From positions 62,001-126,000 of the forward strand of contig JAQYUZ010000043.1 of the NCBI GenBank assembly GCA_033819885.1: 64,000 nt of DNA. Direction: 5' to 3'. Both the position numbers and the translations under genes were made by a program. Positions within the stretch are counted from its first letter, which is position 1, and every line of letters begins with the position of its first letter. Positions 44,114 to 55,995 of the stretch are shown here, piece by piece. Below the pieces are notes generated by a model. The model ran no database searches. It was not told where the DNA came from and worked only from the letters and a program-made list of their open reading frames with translations. The stretch comes from Microbotryomycetes sp. JL201. Taxonomy: Eukaryota > Basidiomycota > Microbotryomycetes.

Positions 44114-47100
44114 ATGTCGGCCGACAAGGGCGGCTCGGGTGCCGGTCAAGGCGGCAGTGGTGCCAACAACCTGAGCTTTACGCTCGTCGCCGAAGATGTC
44201 GACAGCATGGCCACGTCGCAAGACTTGCGCGCCGCGCTCGAAAAGGGCACGGACGAGGTCAAGTATGAAACGTTGAGACGAATCATCATCAGCACCTTGA
44301 ACGGGCAGCCGCACGTGAGTCGCGTGTGCTCCGCTGCGGGCTCGTGTTGCTAACGCGCGCCGCGCACGCAACACCTCAAACGCGCGTCCATCCACGCGAG
44401 CACGCGCCCAGCTGACACTTTCTGGCTCTTCACCGACACAGCCGACCCTGCTCATGCCCATCATCCAGTTCGTGCTGCCCAACAAGTCAAAGCACATCAA
44501 GAAGCTGCTTCAGTCAGTCTCGTCGTCGGCGCGTCGCGCGCAATCGACACTGTCGACAGGACTCAAACTCGTTCCTCTGTACTGCAGTTTCTACTGGGAA
44601 GTCTGCCCCAAGCTCGACGAGAACGGCAAGCTCAAGCAGGAAATGATCCTCGTTTGGTGAGCTCACATGCGCGCGCGCCGTCTGCGCCACCGTCAAGCTC
44701 CGAGGCTCTGCAGCTGACCATTGCACCGTGACACATCACCAGTAACGCGATCCGGAATGACCTCGTGCGTGCCATCATCGACAGGCTTGGAGATTGTCCC
44801 GGCGCAGAACGACCAGGCTGACTTGTCTCTTTGTGTGCTCTCTGCTTGACAGCAACATCCTAACGAGTACATTCGCGGAGCAACTCTGCGTTTCTTGCAA
44901 AAGATCAGGGAACCCGAGCTTCTTGAGCCCCTCATTCCGACCTGTCGAGCGTGTCTGGTAAGCACGGTTTCGTATCCATCACTTGATTACGGAGCTGCCA
45001 GCTGAACGCAACATGCTCGCAGGAACATCGACACAGCTACGTCCGCAAAAACGCCGTCATGGCAGTGTTTATGATCTACAAAAACTTTGAGTTTTTGATT
45101 CCGGATGCGCCAGAATTGATCCAAACGTTCATGGCTGCCGTGAGTGGGAATATTTTCGCGCCTCGTTCATTTCTGACACGAATGGCATCCTTGATGTCTA
45201 GGAATCCGACACGACCTCGATCCGGAACGCGTTCGTCATGTTGCAAGCAGTCGCACCTTCCCGCGCTATCGAGTACTTTCTTTCCGTCTATGAGCAAATC
45301 CCCAGCTTGGACGAGATGATGCAGTTGGCAGTCATAGAGCTGATCCGAAAAGAGAGCAAAACGGCAAACAGCGAAGGCGCGCTCAAGGTCAGTCGCGAGT
45401 TCCGAGGCTTCGGAGAGCATACCCTGATCAACATGCGGTCGCACAGGCCCGATTCATCAAATGCATTTTCGAGTTGCTCAACTCTGGTTCTCATTCTGTC
45501 AAATACGAGGCTGCGACGACGTTGACGTCGCTCACACAAAACCCGGCTGCCATCAAGGGTCAGTACTTCGCAATCTGTCCAGTGGCAAATCGAACCGTCA
45601 ATCAATCTGACATTCTTTGCTCTGACGTCCAGCCGCCGCGAGCTGCCTGATTCAGTTGACTCTGCAAGAGCCTTCTAACAACGTCAAGATGATCGTGTTG
45701 ACGCGCGTCGCTTTGCTGCACTCCAAGCACGAGCACGTCATCGACGACCTCGTCATGGACGTATTGCGAGTCTTGGCCTCGCCCGACATGGACGTGAGGA
45801 GAAAGGCTTTGGCTATCGCACTCGACATGGTCTCGAGCAGAACCGTTGAGGAGGTTGTCGGGTTCCTGAAAAAGGAACTTATGCGAACGCTCGACGGCCA
45901 ATTCGAGAAGAACCCCGAGTATCGTCAACTACTGATCCAGACGATTCACACATGCGCCATCAGGCATTCTGAAGTCGCTTCAAACGTGGTGCACGTCTTG
46001 ATGGAGTTTCTTGGCGACGCTTCAAACGCTTCGGCCGTCGACGTCATTGCATTCGTTCGAGAGGTCGTCGAAAAGTTCCCAAAGTTGCGCAGCAGCATTG
46101 TCGAAAAATTGTTGGCGACTTTTGGAGAAATCAAGAGCGGAAAAGTATACCGCGGCGCATTGTGGATCGTCGGAGAGTACTGCGACTCTGCAGAAGATAT
46201 AAGAGAGACGATTCAACAGATCCGCAAGGTGCTTGGTGAGGTCCCTATTTTGGCCTCCGAGCAGGTCAGTCTCGCTACCGGTGCCCAGATCTGATCGTGC
46301 GATATGCTGACGAGAGTGATGACGACAGCGACTGCTGGACGAGGCGGAATTCGCAGCAGCAGCAGAAGCAGAAGCGGCTGCTGGCGGCGAAAAAGCCCAG
46401 CCAAAGCAGACGACGACGACTCGAGTATTGGCCGACGGCACGTACGCAACCGAGACCGTGTTTTCGCAGCCGACATCGGCCAGTCTCGAGACTGTCATGG
46501 CCGCCGCGAAACCACCTTTGCGAGCTTTGATTCTCGGTGGCGATTTCTATACTGCCTCGGTGCTCGCTAGTACCTTGACAAAGATGGTGATGCGATTCAG
46601 CGAACTCAGCACCGACACAGCCGCCGTAAACGCGTTCAGGGCAGAAGCCATGCTCATCATGACATCCATTATCCGCGTTGGCCAGTCTCAATTTGTTCAA
46701 GTGCCAATCGACGAAGACGCACAAGAACGCATTATGAATTGCTTGCAGTCGTTGGCCGAGTTTGGGTCGCGCAAACCGCAAGAACAACCTATCAAACAAA
46801 TTTTTATGCACGATACTCAACAGGCTTATGCCAAAATGGTCGCGCACGAGGAAAAGAAGGCGGCGGAAAAGAAATTGCAAGACTCAAAAGCGGTTGCGAT
46901 CCAGGCAGACGACTTGATCTCGTTCAGACATTTGGCAAAGAAGAACAACGGCGGGGATGCCGACGAGTATGAGCTTGACCTGAACAAGGCGACAGGACAG
47001 GCCGATTTGGCAAAAGACGACTTTATCTCGAAACTGAACAGGGTGGTTCAGTTGACTGGCTTTTCGGACCCCGTGTACGCGGAGGCGTACGTCAACGTTC

Positions 47101-47994
47101 AAGGCTTTGACATTTTCCTGGACGTGCTCGTTGTCAATCAGACTCAAGAGACGTTGCAGAACTTGACCGTCGAGTTTGCGACGCTTGGCGACCTTAAACT
47201 GGTCGAGCGACCGACCCCGCACACGCTCGGACCCCACAGTTTCCAGAGCATCAAAGCGACAATCAAGGTGCGTGCCGACCTGATTTCTGCATCTCGTTTC
47301 CTCGCCGAAATCTGACCGATGCCCTGATGATGAGCAGGTTTCATCGACCGAGACTGGCGTCATTTTTGGCAACATCTTTTATGACGGTGCAGCGAAATCA
47401 GACAGCCATTGTGTCGTTTTGAACGACATTCACATCGATATCCTCGACTACATCCAACCCGCTTACTGCAATGAGGGACAGGTCCGTAGTCGCCTTCGTG
47501 ATCTGACCCTCGACGCTGAAACTTGTCTTTCGCTCGACAGTTCCGAAGCATGTGGACAGAGTTCGAGTGGGAAAACAAGGTTGCAGCATCGTCACCTTCA
47601 GGTGACTTGTATGCATGTGAGTCACTTTGATTTGATGCACCCACTTTGATGGACCAACTCACATTGCGTCTTCACAGACTTGCAACACCTGCTCGAATCT
47701 ACAAACATGAAGTGTCTGACGCCTATCGACGCCACGAGCTCTCAAGACTGCTCGTACTTGAGCGCAAATCTGTACGCGCGGAGCTTGTTCGGTGAGGACG
47801 CGCTCGCAAACGTTTCTCTCGAGCGAACGGCCGAGGGAAGTTTGATTGGACACATTCGGATCAGGAGCAAGCAGCAGTGAGTGATGTCAGATTTGTCATC
47901 ATTACGTCGGGTGCGATACTGATTACGGTCTGGCGCTGGCAGGGGTATCGCCTTGTCGCTTGGTGACAAGATTACGCTGCTTCAGAAGGCTTGA
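44114..47994 (+). CDS. SEC26: COPI coatomer beta subunit
   Basis: Beta-COP, part of the coat that forms Golgi-to-ER vesicles. About thirteen introns; the joined product is about 960 residues, normal for the family. It starts [12 protein letters not shown], then [19 protein letters not shown] and [19 protein letters not shown]. Splicing restores [35 protein letters not shown] and [19 protein letters not shown], all typical adaptin-type alpha-solenoid sequence. The middle has [19 protein letters not shown] linker sequence. The C-terminal appendage includes [18 protein letters not shown], then [19 protein letters not shown] and [14 protein letters not shown]. The last exon codes [16 protein letters not shown]. 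It ends only 78 bases from the convergent ketopantoate-reductase-like gene. Confidence 0.96.
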
Positions 47995-48072
47995 CTAGGT
48001 GGTGCCTTCTGGTTTGTCCCCACTCGGGTCATGTTTGTAATATGCATCAACCGCTTTCAATCTCATCCGCTC

Positions 48073-49582
48073 CTACGGCTTCTGCTGCTGATGCTTCTGA
48101 AATTTAATATCCAACGCCGTCATGATTGCCACGCAAGTCTCTAAAACTGGAGTCTGCAAGCCGAGTTGCTTGGCGTACCGCAAGGGAGCTTGAAGGATCA
48201 CTTCAACTTCCATCGGCCTCTGATTCATTGCGTCCGTGTACATTGAAGAAATGACTTTTATCAACAAAATCGATTGAGGTTGCCCAGGTCAGTCATCGTC
48301 TGTGTACCATTGATCGGACGATCGATCTATTCGATGACTTACTTCCACCTTGACGCAGATCTGGTCTCGTCAACAAACTCTCAAGATAGTCGTCATCAAC
48401 CTCGTGTCCGAGTGTACGAGCGATCAAGGCCATTTCTTGACAAAGCGCTCGCGCAGTCGATTCGGCTGCTGGCGACGACGACAAAAAGTCCTGTTTAGGT
48501 GAGATGATACGTTCATGTGAGATCTCTCGAATGATTTGTAGGAAACGCGCATCAACTCGCTTTTGTGTTTGATAAAGTGGCGGCCGTCAGAGTATTCCAG
48601 ATTGCGTTCCTGTTTTGACCGTAAACAATTTCTTTCAGTCTCTAGAACTTGTCGCTGCTCGCACAACTGACCAAATTGTTTTCTGTAGGCGTCCAACAGA
48701 AGAAGATGTGAGCCAAATGAGTCGACTTGGTGAATCTTGCGACTCATGAACGAGCTGGACGCACCTTCCATCGCCATTGTTGAATATTGTCGACAGCCAG
48801 GTATTCACTTCCAGCCTTGTCGAGCATACCAACAAACACGTTCAATCGATCTTGTTGAGTTTGCTTGTCGAGATCGTTTGACCATTCAACGCCAATTTCC
48901 ATCTTTTCGTTCGACTTGTGCACGATCGTCCCCGTTTTCGGTTGAGCGGCGTTGACCCAAGTCTGGCAATCACGACATTTGAGCTTTACCCAGCGAAGCT
49001 TTGCAGAAAGTGAAATTGACGTACGACAGCGCTGATGATTACGTTGTCCGGGAACCTCTCTCTGAACTGGTCCGCATTGCCGACACCGTTTTGAATGATG
49101 ACGATCGTCGTTTGTCGGGACACGATTGGCGCAATTTGTTCGCTCGCTGAAGGTGTCATTTGAATCGCCTTGTTACACATGACGACGAAGTCAAACGTTT
49201 GTCCCTTCAAAATGTCATCCGCAGGAGATTCGACGACTGTCCCGTACAACACGAGCGGTCTTGAAATCCTCAGCAGCTCACAAGAAGGCTACTAAACAGC
49301 AACTGTGCTCACCTTGATCGAATTTGACGACGGAATTCCCATACTTCTCAGATTGAAAGTCGAGTCCATGCTCTTTGGCGACTTTGGCGTTTGACCTGGC
49401 CGCGATCGTCACTCGAGCTCCTGCCTTTTGGAATATGTAGGCGTGTACGGAACCGACGCTGTATCATGTCGGGCAGAAACATTCAGTTCTCGATATTCGC
49501 CAGTCTCGGGCCGTGGGTTCCGGTTCAGGACTTACGCTCCTGCGCCAAACACGAACACGTTGAGCGGTACGTTCGAAGTCAT
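48073..49582 (-). CDS. 2-dehydropantoate 2-reductase-like protein (ApbA/PanE family)
   Basis: NADPH-dependent reductase family that makes pantoate for coenzyme A; yeast Pan5 is the usual comparison. From the ATG at 49582, exon 1 reads MTSNVPLNVFVFGAGA and exon 2 VGSVHAYIFQKAGARVTIA, together forming the dinucleotide-binding G.GA.G motif. Later exons have FDFVVMCNKAIQ, TTIVIIQNGVGNADQFRE (the conserved QNG loop), WVNAAQPKTGTIVHKS and, at the C-terminus, SSMYTDAMNQRPMEVEVI with LGLQTPVLETCVAIM, the ApbA C-terminal domain. The splice between exons 2 and 3 near 49260-49320 could not be resolved cleanly in frame by eye, so an unusual splice or a sequence error is possible there. Several fungal paralogues exist, so the pantoate role is not certain. 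Confidence 0.8.
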
Positions 49583-50210
49583 GGCTAGGAAAGGATGAGA
49601 CGGTGCTGCTGCCGTCCTGATCGGGGGAACAAAGGGGCAGCAAGAGTTTGAGCTTGGCGCGTTCACCCCAGACGAAGCGGCGCGAGCGGACCGCCGTGCC
49701 GCCATGCGGGTCGTTCCTTCTGCACGCAAACAGGAGAAAGCATGTAAGCCGGAAGCCGTTCAGAATATTCAATAGCATTCATACAATTCTAGACCCCGAA
49801 ATCGTACACCGGGAAATTACAAATCTAGCGTAATCTCAAGGTCAAACTCCAACCGTGCCCTGCATGCTCTTGGGCTGTAATATGCTTTCAGTATTTGCTT
49901 GCGACCATGTTTATGGCTCATTCGGACTCGCGGGCTCCACTGCCGCCGCCCAGCATACTCGAGCTTGGGCCGCTTGATCCAGTCGCGACAATGTGCATGC
50001 CAACAGGCTTCAGATCACGAATCAGAAGTAGCTTTGATTCAAATCATCATGTAGCCTCTTTCGATTTAGTTGAGAAACAGCGCCCCTCGGCAAAGCTCGG
50101 CAGAGGACCCTCTTGATCATGTGGCTCCCAAAAGTGGCGCACCGCAAGCGAAGAGGAACCGACAGGCTTGCTTTCTCGTTCCCCTTGATACTTGCCTTTA
50201 CTCGCTCAAC
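49583..50210. other. divergent intergenic region, reductase to IDO
   Basis: About 630 bases with both promoters. No conserved coding frame is seen. The IDO frame stays open upstream to about 50070, but that part is without family similarity. Confidence 0.4.
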
Positions 50211-51921
50211 ATGTTGCGCACGACGAGAGGACTCAATCCTGCGCGCAAGTCTTGCCTGACGCGCACCCTGGCATCACATGCCTCGATCACACCACCTCCC
50301 GAGCTCGTTGAGGGTTTTGCCGTCGACCAGCGCGACAAGCTGCCCATCTTTACCGTTTCTAAAGAGCGAGGGCACGTCGTGGACATGTATATCAATCAAC
50401 ACACTGCTGACATGGGACGACATTTTCAGTTTCCTGCCTCGCGTGGATCCTCAGCAAATGCTGCCAAAGGCTTTCGCCCCGCTCGAGAGCTTGCTCAATC
50501 GAATGACCATCATTCAGCGCGACGGGTCCCGTGGGTTGCTCGCCTTGGGCCAGTTTGGCGACGCTGTCAAGTCTGAGCTCGACACTGCCGACCTCATCAG
50601 AAAAGTTGAAAACGTCATCAAGGCCGGAGACCGTCGACTAATTTCGGCCCTCTTCCGTGATTTTGGCTTTTGCACGTCCGCATACTTGCTCGAGCCAGTC
50701 GACTTGTCCTTCCGCGCAACAGGACAGTACTCTGTCGGTCGAGATGTGCTGCCAGAGTGTCTGGCGAAACCGATGAGTTTGTTGGCAGACGCCACCGGCT
50801 CACACGCCTACCTTGATTACGTCTCTTACGCTCTTCAAAATTACGTTCGTCTCGACCCACAATCGTCCGCTGAGACGGTCGGCGACCCAGCGGCGTGGGC
50901 CCCAGAGAATTTGGCTTTGATCCGGGCTTTCGAAAACTCGACCGGCAGCGAAGCGGGATTCATCCTGGTACACGTGGCAATGGTCGCCTATACCGGCCAA
51001 GTTGTCAACCATACCGAAAACGTACTCAAAGCTGCCAATGAGCGAGACAGAGTTGGGTTCCGCCACTCAATGTCGGCTTTGCTCGACGTCTTTCGCCAGA
51101 TTAACCGCGCTATGGACACCATGTGGAGCTGGTCACGCCCAGTTGACTACTTGAGCTTCAGGACGTTCATCATGGGTCTGGCTCCAAAGCATGGAAATCG
51201 CATGTTTCCGACTGGTGTCATTTATGAAGGCGTGTCGGACGAGCCTCAATACTTCCGGGGCGAGAGTGGAAGTCAAGACAATATCATCCCGGTCGCCGAC
51301 AATCTGCTGCAAATCACAAAAAGCCTGCCTGACAATGAATTGACTCGCACTCTTCGAGAATTCCGACACTATCGTCCGTCGGCGCAGCGCATCTACGTCG
51401 ACACACTCGAAGCCCGCGCCACGGAGGCAAATGTGGCGGACTTTGCCAAAGCCGACAAGCAAAGTCTTGGTAAGTCATTCGTTTCGCCTGCTTGGAACAC
51501 GGGGGTCGACCTGAAAGTACATTCATGCGCAGCCTATTACATACTCATGCTCGACCAGGTTCGCGAATTCCGAGACCGTCATTGGCGCTTTGTCAAATCC
51601 TACATCATCAAGTATTCGGACTACAACATCGCCACAGGCGGTTCACCTATTCTGCACTACCTTCCAAACAATTTGCGCACGGTTCTTGGCGTCATGGCTG
51701 ACGCCTTTACGCTCTTGCCGTCATCAGCAGACTTGCCTCCTGAGTTGGCCGCTCAAGTCGACGCTGTTCGAGGACGGGCCGAGACTCAATTGCGTGTGTT
51801 GGACCGTGAAGTGACTCAGTTCGAGTCTCAAGTGAAAGGTGTTGATGACAAGCGTGCGTCTACTTGGCATGATGGCACGCGCTGGAACAAGGGAATGGTC
51901 GGGTGTGATGGTGTCGGTTAG
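50211..51921 (+). CDS. Indoleamine 2,3-dioxygenase
   Basis: Heme enzyme that opens the indole ring of tryptophan, first step of the kynurenine route to NAD. Three exons. A GC-AG intron (50372-50429, donor GCACGT) restores the family motif SKERGFLPRVDP. A GT-AG intron before AYYILMLDQVREFRDRHW follows KADKQSLA. Other family features are VSYALQNYV, FILVHVAMVAYTGQ, FRTFIMGLAPKHGN, MFPTGVIYEGVSDEP and, near the end, NIATGGSPILHYLPNNL. About 530 residues, slightly long. The extra N-terminus MLRTTRGLNPARKSCLTRTL is basic, lacks acidic residues and looks like a mitochondrial presequence. No other kynurenine gene is adjacent. The fungal subtype (alpha, beta or gamma) cannot be told by eye. Confidence 0.93.
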
Positions 51922-52283
51922 GCTGCCAGTCATTGCGTTGGCCTCAGTGTCGGTTTTGTCTGTTGCTTTGCTGCTGTACAGTACCTCGGACACGGTTGGC
52001 TTGCAGCAACGACAAAAACAAGACGCTTGTCTGCCTAATTGGGAGAGTAGCTAGTCTGATCTCAATGCTCTCGCCGACTTTTTTTTTGTTGGTTTCTCTT
52101 TGTATAGTCCGTCTGTCTCCGAGTTCAGTATACTGATTGGCGTTGCAAAGCAGTTCTTTATGTCTTCTACGACTCGCTGTCAGGCCACAGAGCAGGCACG
52201 GCCGTCTGGACTTCTTTCGCCTCTTCTACAAACGAAAACCACAACAATACATGCTGTCAGCACTTTGAAAAGCGAGCTCCAGG
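51922..52283. other. convergent intergenic region after IDO
   Basis: 3' untranslated regions of two convergent genes, with a T run near 52077-52087. No coding sequence or RNA gene is recognised. Confidence 0.4.
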
Positions 52284-53011
52284 TCACCAGCGAGACTTGC
52301 CATCTTTGAAAAACGCCAAGCGCTGACACTGCAAATCGCAATCGCGATGTAATTCTTCGATCTCGGTGACTGTAGATGTTAAAAGGTGCTGCACGGCAGA
52401 CTGAATTAGCGCGTCAGTATCCTGCGTTGACAATGCTGTGTTGTTTTCGGTGGCACAAAGAACAAAAGGGGAAGCGCACCGCGTGTTGTTCGAGGATGGC
52501 AGACATCTGCTTGAGCAACTTTGGTACTTCATTCTCAAACTCTGTTTCTTTCGCCGCTTGAAGCTTGATCAATTCATCACTGTAGTCAACCCTTGCCATC
52601 GTCAGCTCATTGACCTGAAAGACGTGCGCACCCTCGCGTCTCGCAAGCGACTTGGGACTCACATGCGAGCTTGGTAGCTGCTCAACACGTCCCTAACTTT
52701 GGTTTGATACTCTGCCGCGGTCTTTTCAGCTTGAGCAAGCGCCGTCGTCGCTTGAGCTTTCGACTCGCGAGCCTCTCTAATTGCCCTCTCGCGATGACGC
52801 AGCAACAACTCGCTAACAGCTAAGAACTCGTCAGCTTCGCAAGGAACCGTTACCGAGCGGGGATAGTCCGCTCGTTCCCCATTCGTGCCGAATTTGAACG
52901 GTACCGAAGCAAAAGGCGGTCTTTCTGATGCATAACTCACAGCGCCTTGTCGTCGCTCACCAAGCTAGAATCGCTATTTTGGCGTGCAGCCGATGTCCTA
53001 TTGGGCGCCAT
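52284..53011 (-). CDS. Small coiled-coil protein, unknown function
   Basis: Not recognised. From the ATG at 53011 (MAPNRTSAARQNSDSSL) about four exons join into roughly 145 residues. The central exon is helical (VSELLLRHRERAIREAR, then AQATTALAQAEKTAAEYQ). The next reads VNELTMARVDYSDELIK and ETEFENEVPKLLKQMSAI, and the last VQHLLTSTVTEIEELHRDC, ending FFKDGKSRW with the TGA at 52284. The heptad-like spacing predicts a long coiled coil; small kinetochore, spindle-pole or tethering subunits look like this, but no signature is visible. The first donor is ambiguous (two GTGAG sites), so the N-terminal join is tentative. Its upstream region is only about 130 bases from the FIP1 stop, on the same strand. 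Confidence 0.55.
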
Positions 53012-53139
53012 CACCCAACAAGCGCGATTTCTGAGTGAGGGAGAGAGAAGAAGAAAGTACAAGAACAGATCTCGGGACAGGCTGACGCCATTTTTCGTTT
53101 GCAATCGAGTCGACAGCTCAAGACAGTACAAAAGCGATG

Positions 53140-55841
53140 CTATCGGTTATCCAGATCTTCCGTCCTGCGCGACCTCGTGCGCGTTGAGCGGCCCTCGGGT
53201 TCATCTTCCGCTTTGCGTTTCCTGCATCGAATGTGCGTCAGTAAAGACACGAAGACTCGGTTTATGGCATATCGGTCAACCCACCTGGGTTCGTCATAAT
53301 CATCGTCATAAATACGACGCGTCCGGCGTCTTCCACCGTCATAGTCCTCACTCTCGTCTCTCGAACGCCGCCCATCGTCGTCGCGCCTCGACCTCGACCT
53401 CTTCGAGCGACCGAGCTCGTCTTCGTCATCGTCTTCCTCGTCGTACCTCGTACTTCTGCGCTCGTCGCCCTCGCCTCGTCTCCTCCGACTACTCGAATCA
53501 TCTCTGTCATAGTCCCGACGACTAGATCGCCTGTCCTCTGGTTCCGCAGAGTCCCTGGGCGTAGCAGAATGCGCACGACCTTTGACCTTGAAGGCTTCGT
53601 CTTCATGACCGTCTTCGTCATCATACTTGCGCCTACTACGACGCTCGACGCCGCCACGTTCTCGCGAGTGGTCTCGCGAGTCGCGCCCGCCCCCTGCACC
53701 TCCAGGTCCTTCGTCATCATACCTCGACGATCGTCTCGCAGCTCGGCGACTATCCTCATCGTCATAAGGCAAGGGTTCGCGTTTCGGTTTAGGCGAGCTT
53801 TGTGCAGCGCCACCTCCTCCATAGTCGAGTCCTTCGTTTGTTGAACCTTGTTGCTGACGGTCTTTATCGAAATAAGTCCGACTTGAACGAGGGCCGGTGG
53901 GGACTGGACCGGCATTTCGAGGACCTGTGGGTACATTTGGTGGCAAACTGGCCCTCGGTCCTGTCGGAACTGCTCAAGGTCAACGCATTAGTCAATGTCA
54001 GGCGAACGCAGACGAAACTCGGACGGCTCACCTCCTGGCATAGGCTGACCTGGGAAAGCTTGACCTGGAAATCCGGAACGACCCGGCATTTGCATGCCCG
54101 GCATGCCAAACGGTGGCCGATTCATCGTTCCGAAACCTGCCATGTTCATACCCGGTTGCTGCCCCATCTGCACAAGACAAAGGTTCAAGCGTAAGCAATG
54201 ATTTCGTCAGAAGCGAAATCACAGCGTGACTTGCTTGCTGCGGAGGCAAATTTGACGGCACGCTGTTGTTGTCGCCGCCTTGCTCTGGCTCCTGTTTGAC
54301 AGTGCCTTCACCGTTGCCATTTGTCGCTTTTTGATCGACCTCATTCAAGCCGCCAGTACCATTGGCATGGGTAGGCTGCATGCCATTTCCCCCAGGGACG
54401 CCACCTTGCATCGGGTATCCTGCCATGCCTTGCATACCACCCTGTCCTTGCATTTGTGACGTTCCCTGCATATGACCATTGGGCATTCCCATCATGGCGG
54501 CCATTCCAGGCATGTTTGGCATGCCCGACATGGCTGGCATAGCCGGCATACCTCCCGGCATTCCCGGCATTCCTCCGCCTTGCATGCTTGGCATGCCTCC
54601 CATCTGACCCATCCCAGGCATCATTCCCATCATTGGTCCTGGCATCTGAGGTCCACCACTGCCAGGCTGGAACCCGATAATGGTTGCCATCAGGACGGCC
54701 TTGTTTTCGGGCGAGAGCTTCTGCCAAGCTTCGGCGAGATCTCCTGATGCGAAAGCCTGTCGCAGACGAGCATCAAGCGATCAGTCTATAGATTTGTCAA
54801 AAATCGAGACCGTCAGTGCGCTTACGGCCCAGGGGTTCATGTCTGCGTTTTCAGACTCTCGCAATCGTTTCTGTTTGAGCACGTAATTTTTCCAAGCGAG
54901 CTCGTTCATGCCATAGTTGAAGTAGTCGGCCTGATTGGCTCCCGGTTTGCGCCAAGGCTTGTCTTCCAAGCTGTCAATGTCGAGGTCGAACAAATCGTTG
55001 CCGTGCTCGTCCTTCATGATGGCTTCCACGTCGATGCTCGGTTTCTCGAGGTACTCAAGTGGGACGAGTGAGCCCTTTGGTACAAGACTCGGCACAAGAG
55101 ATTCGGCCTTCTGCTCAGAGTCTTGGGCAACATCGGCCATGGCTTGGTCGTCGGCAGTTGAAGGAGGCAGCAAAGGGTTCGTCTGCTGATTGGCGGCTGA
55201 AGGCAAAGCGCCTGGCCTGTCGAGCGGTTGATATTCTGTGGTCGCAGCGGGTGCTGATGCTGTGGCTTGACACCGCGAATGCTGTGGTCAGCTGTGTTGC
55301 GAGCTGGTCAACGACGAGGGTTCGTTGACGTACTCTTGGCGGGAGCGGGCGCAAGCGGCGCGGCAGGCTTGAGTTGACTGTGAAGAATGGATCTAGGTCA
55401 GATGAAGCTGGCGAGTAAGCGCTTTGGAGTGCAGAACTGACGGCGGGGGTGGGGCGGTCGCGTCGCCGTCGAGGATGATCTCGACGTCCTAGTCCGAAGC
55501 GTGCGTCAGTATCAGCATTCATCTGTGTTCGTTTACTTGCTCACATCCTCGCTGTCTTCGTCACCGTCGCCGTCATCGTTCGCTGCAGGCGCCGTCGCCG
55601 ATGCAGTCGCGCCAGCGGCAGCGGCGACACTGCACGACCAAGACTCATTCAGCAAGCTTTCGAACGCAACACTGGAAACCGACTGACTTTGCCTCCGACT
55701 TCGTTCGAGCCGCTGCGCAGGCGAAATCAGCCCGTCAGCGCCTGTGCACGGACTGACTGCCGATGATGACCTACCCGTTGGCTGAGTCGCTTCTTCGTCA
55801 TCCGTGTCGGCTCCATACAGAAACTCTTCATCTTCATCCAT
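53140..55841 (-). CDS. FIP1: Pre-mRNA polyadenylation factor Fip1
   Basis: Fip1 links poly(A) polymerase to the cleavage and polyadenylation complex. The N-terminus [17 protein letters not shown] is the family start. A small exon codes [16 protein letters not shown], another [13 protein letters not shown]. The Fip1 core follows: [16 protein letters not shown], then [18 protein letters not shown] and [17 protein letters not shown]. Next is a Met/Gly/Pro-rich region with many GMPGMPGG-type repeats (54470-54640), more Gly/Met-rich exons, and a long Arg/Asp-rich tail ([36 protein letters not shown]). The last intron joins DEPR to [12 protein letters not shown], ending TEDLDNR. This layout, with an Arg/Asp/Glu tail, is closer to animal FIP1L1 than to short yeast Fip1. 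It is head-to-head with ATP23 across 154 bases. Confidence 0.9.
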
Positions 55842-55995
55842 GGCTGTCGAGGCGCGGAGTTTAGGTGCTGGCCGCGTCAGGAATTGCTCGAAAGGCCAAG
55901 CCGAGAGTTGAGCTGATTTTCATCAGCTCGAGCTCGCCGCGTCAATCATTCACTTTTCAAACTTGACGTGACACGTCTCGCAAGCACTCGCGACT

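Noticed and set aside
48073-51921. A tryptophan or coenzyme A gene cluster around IDO and the reductase
   Set aside because: The two enzymes belong to unrelated pathways and no other pathway gene is near. Divergent neighbours alone are not a cluster.
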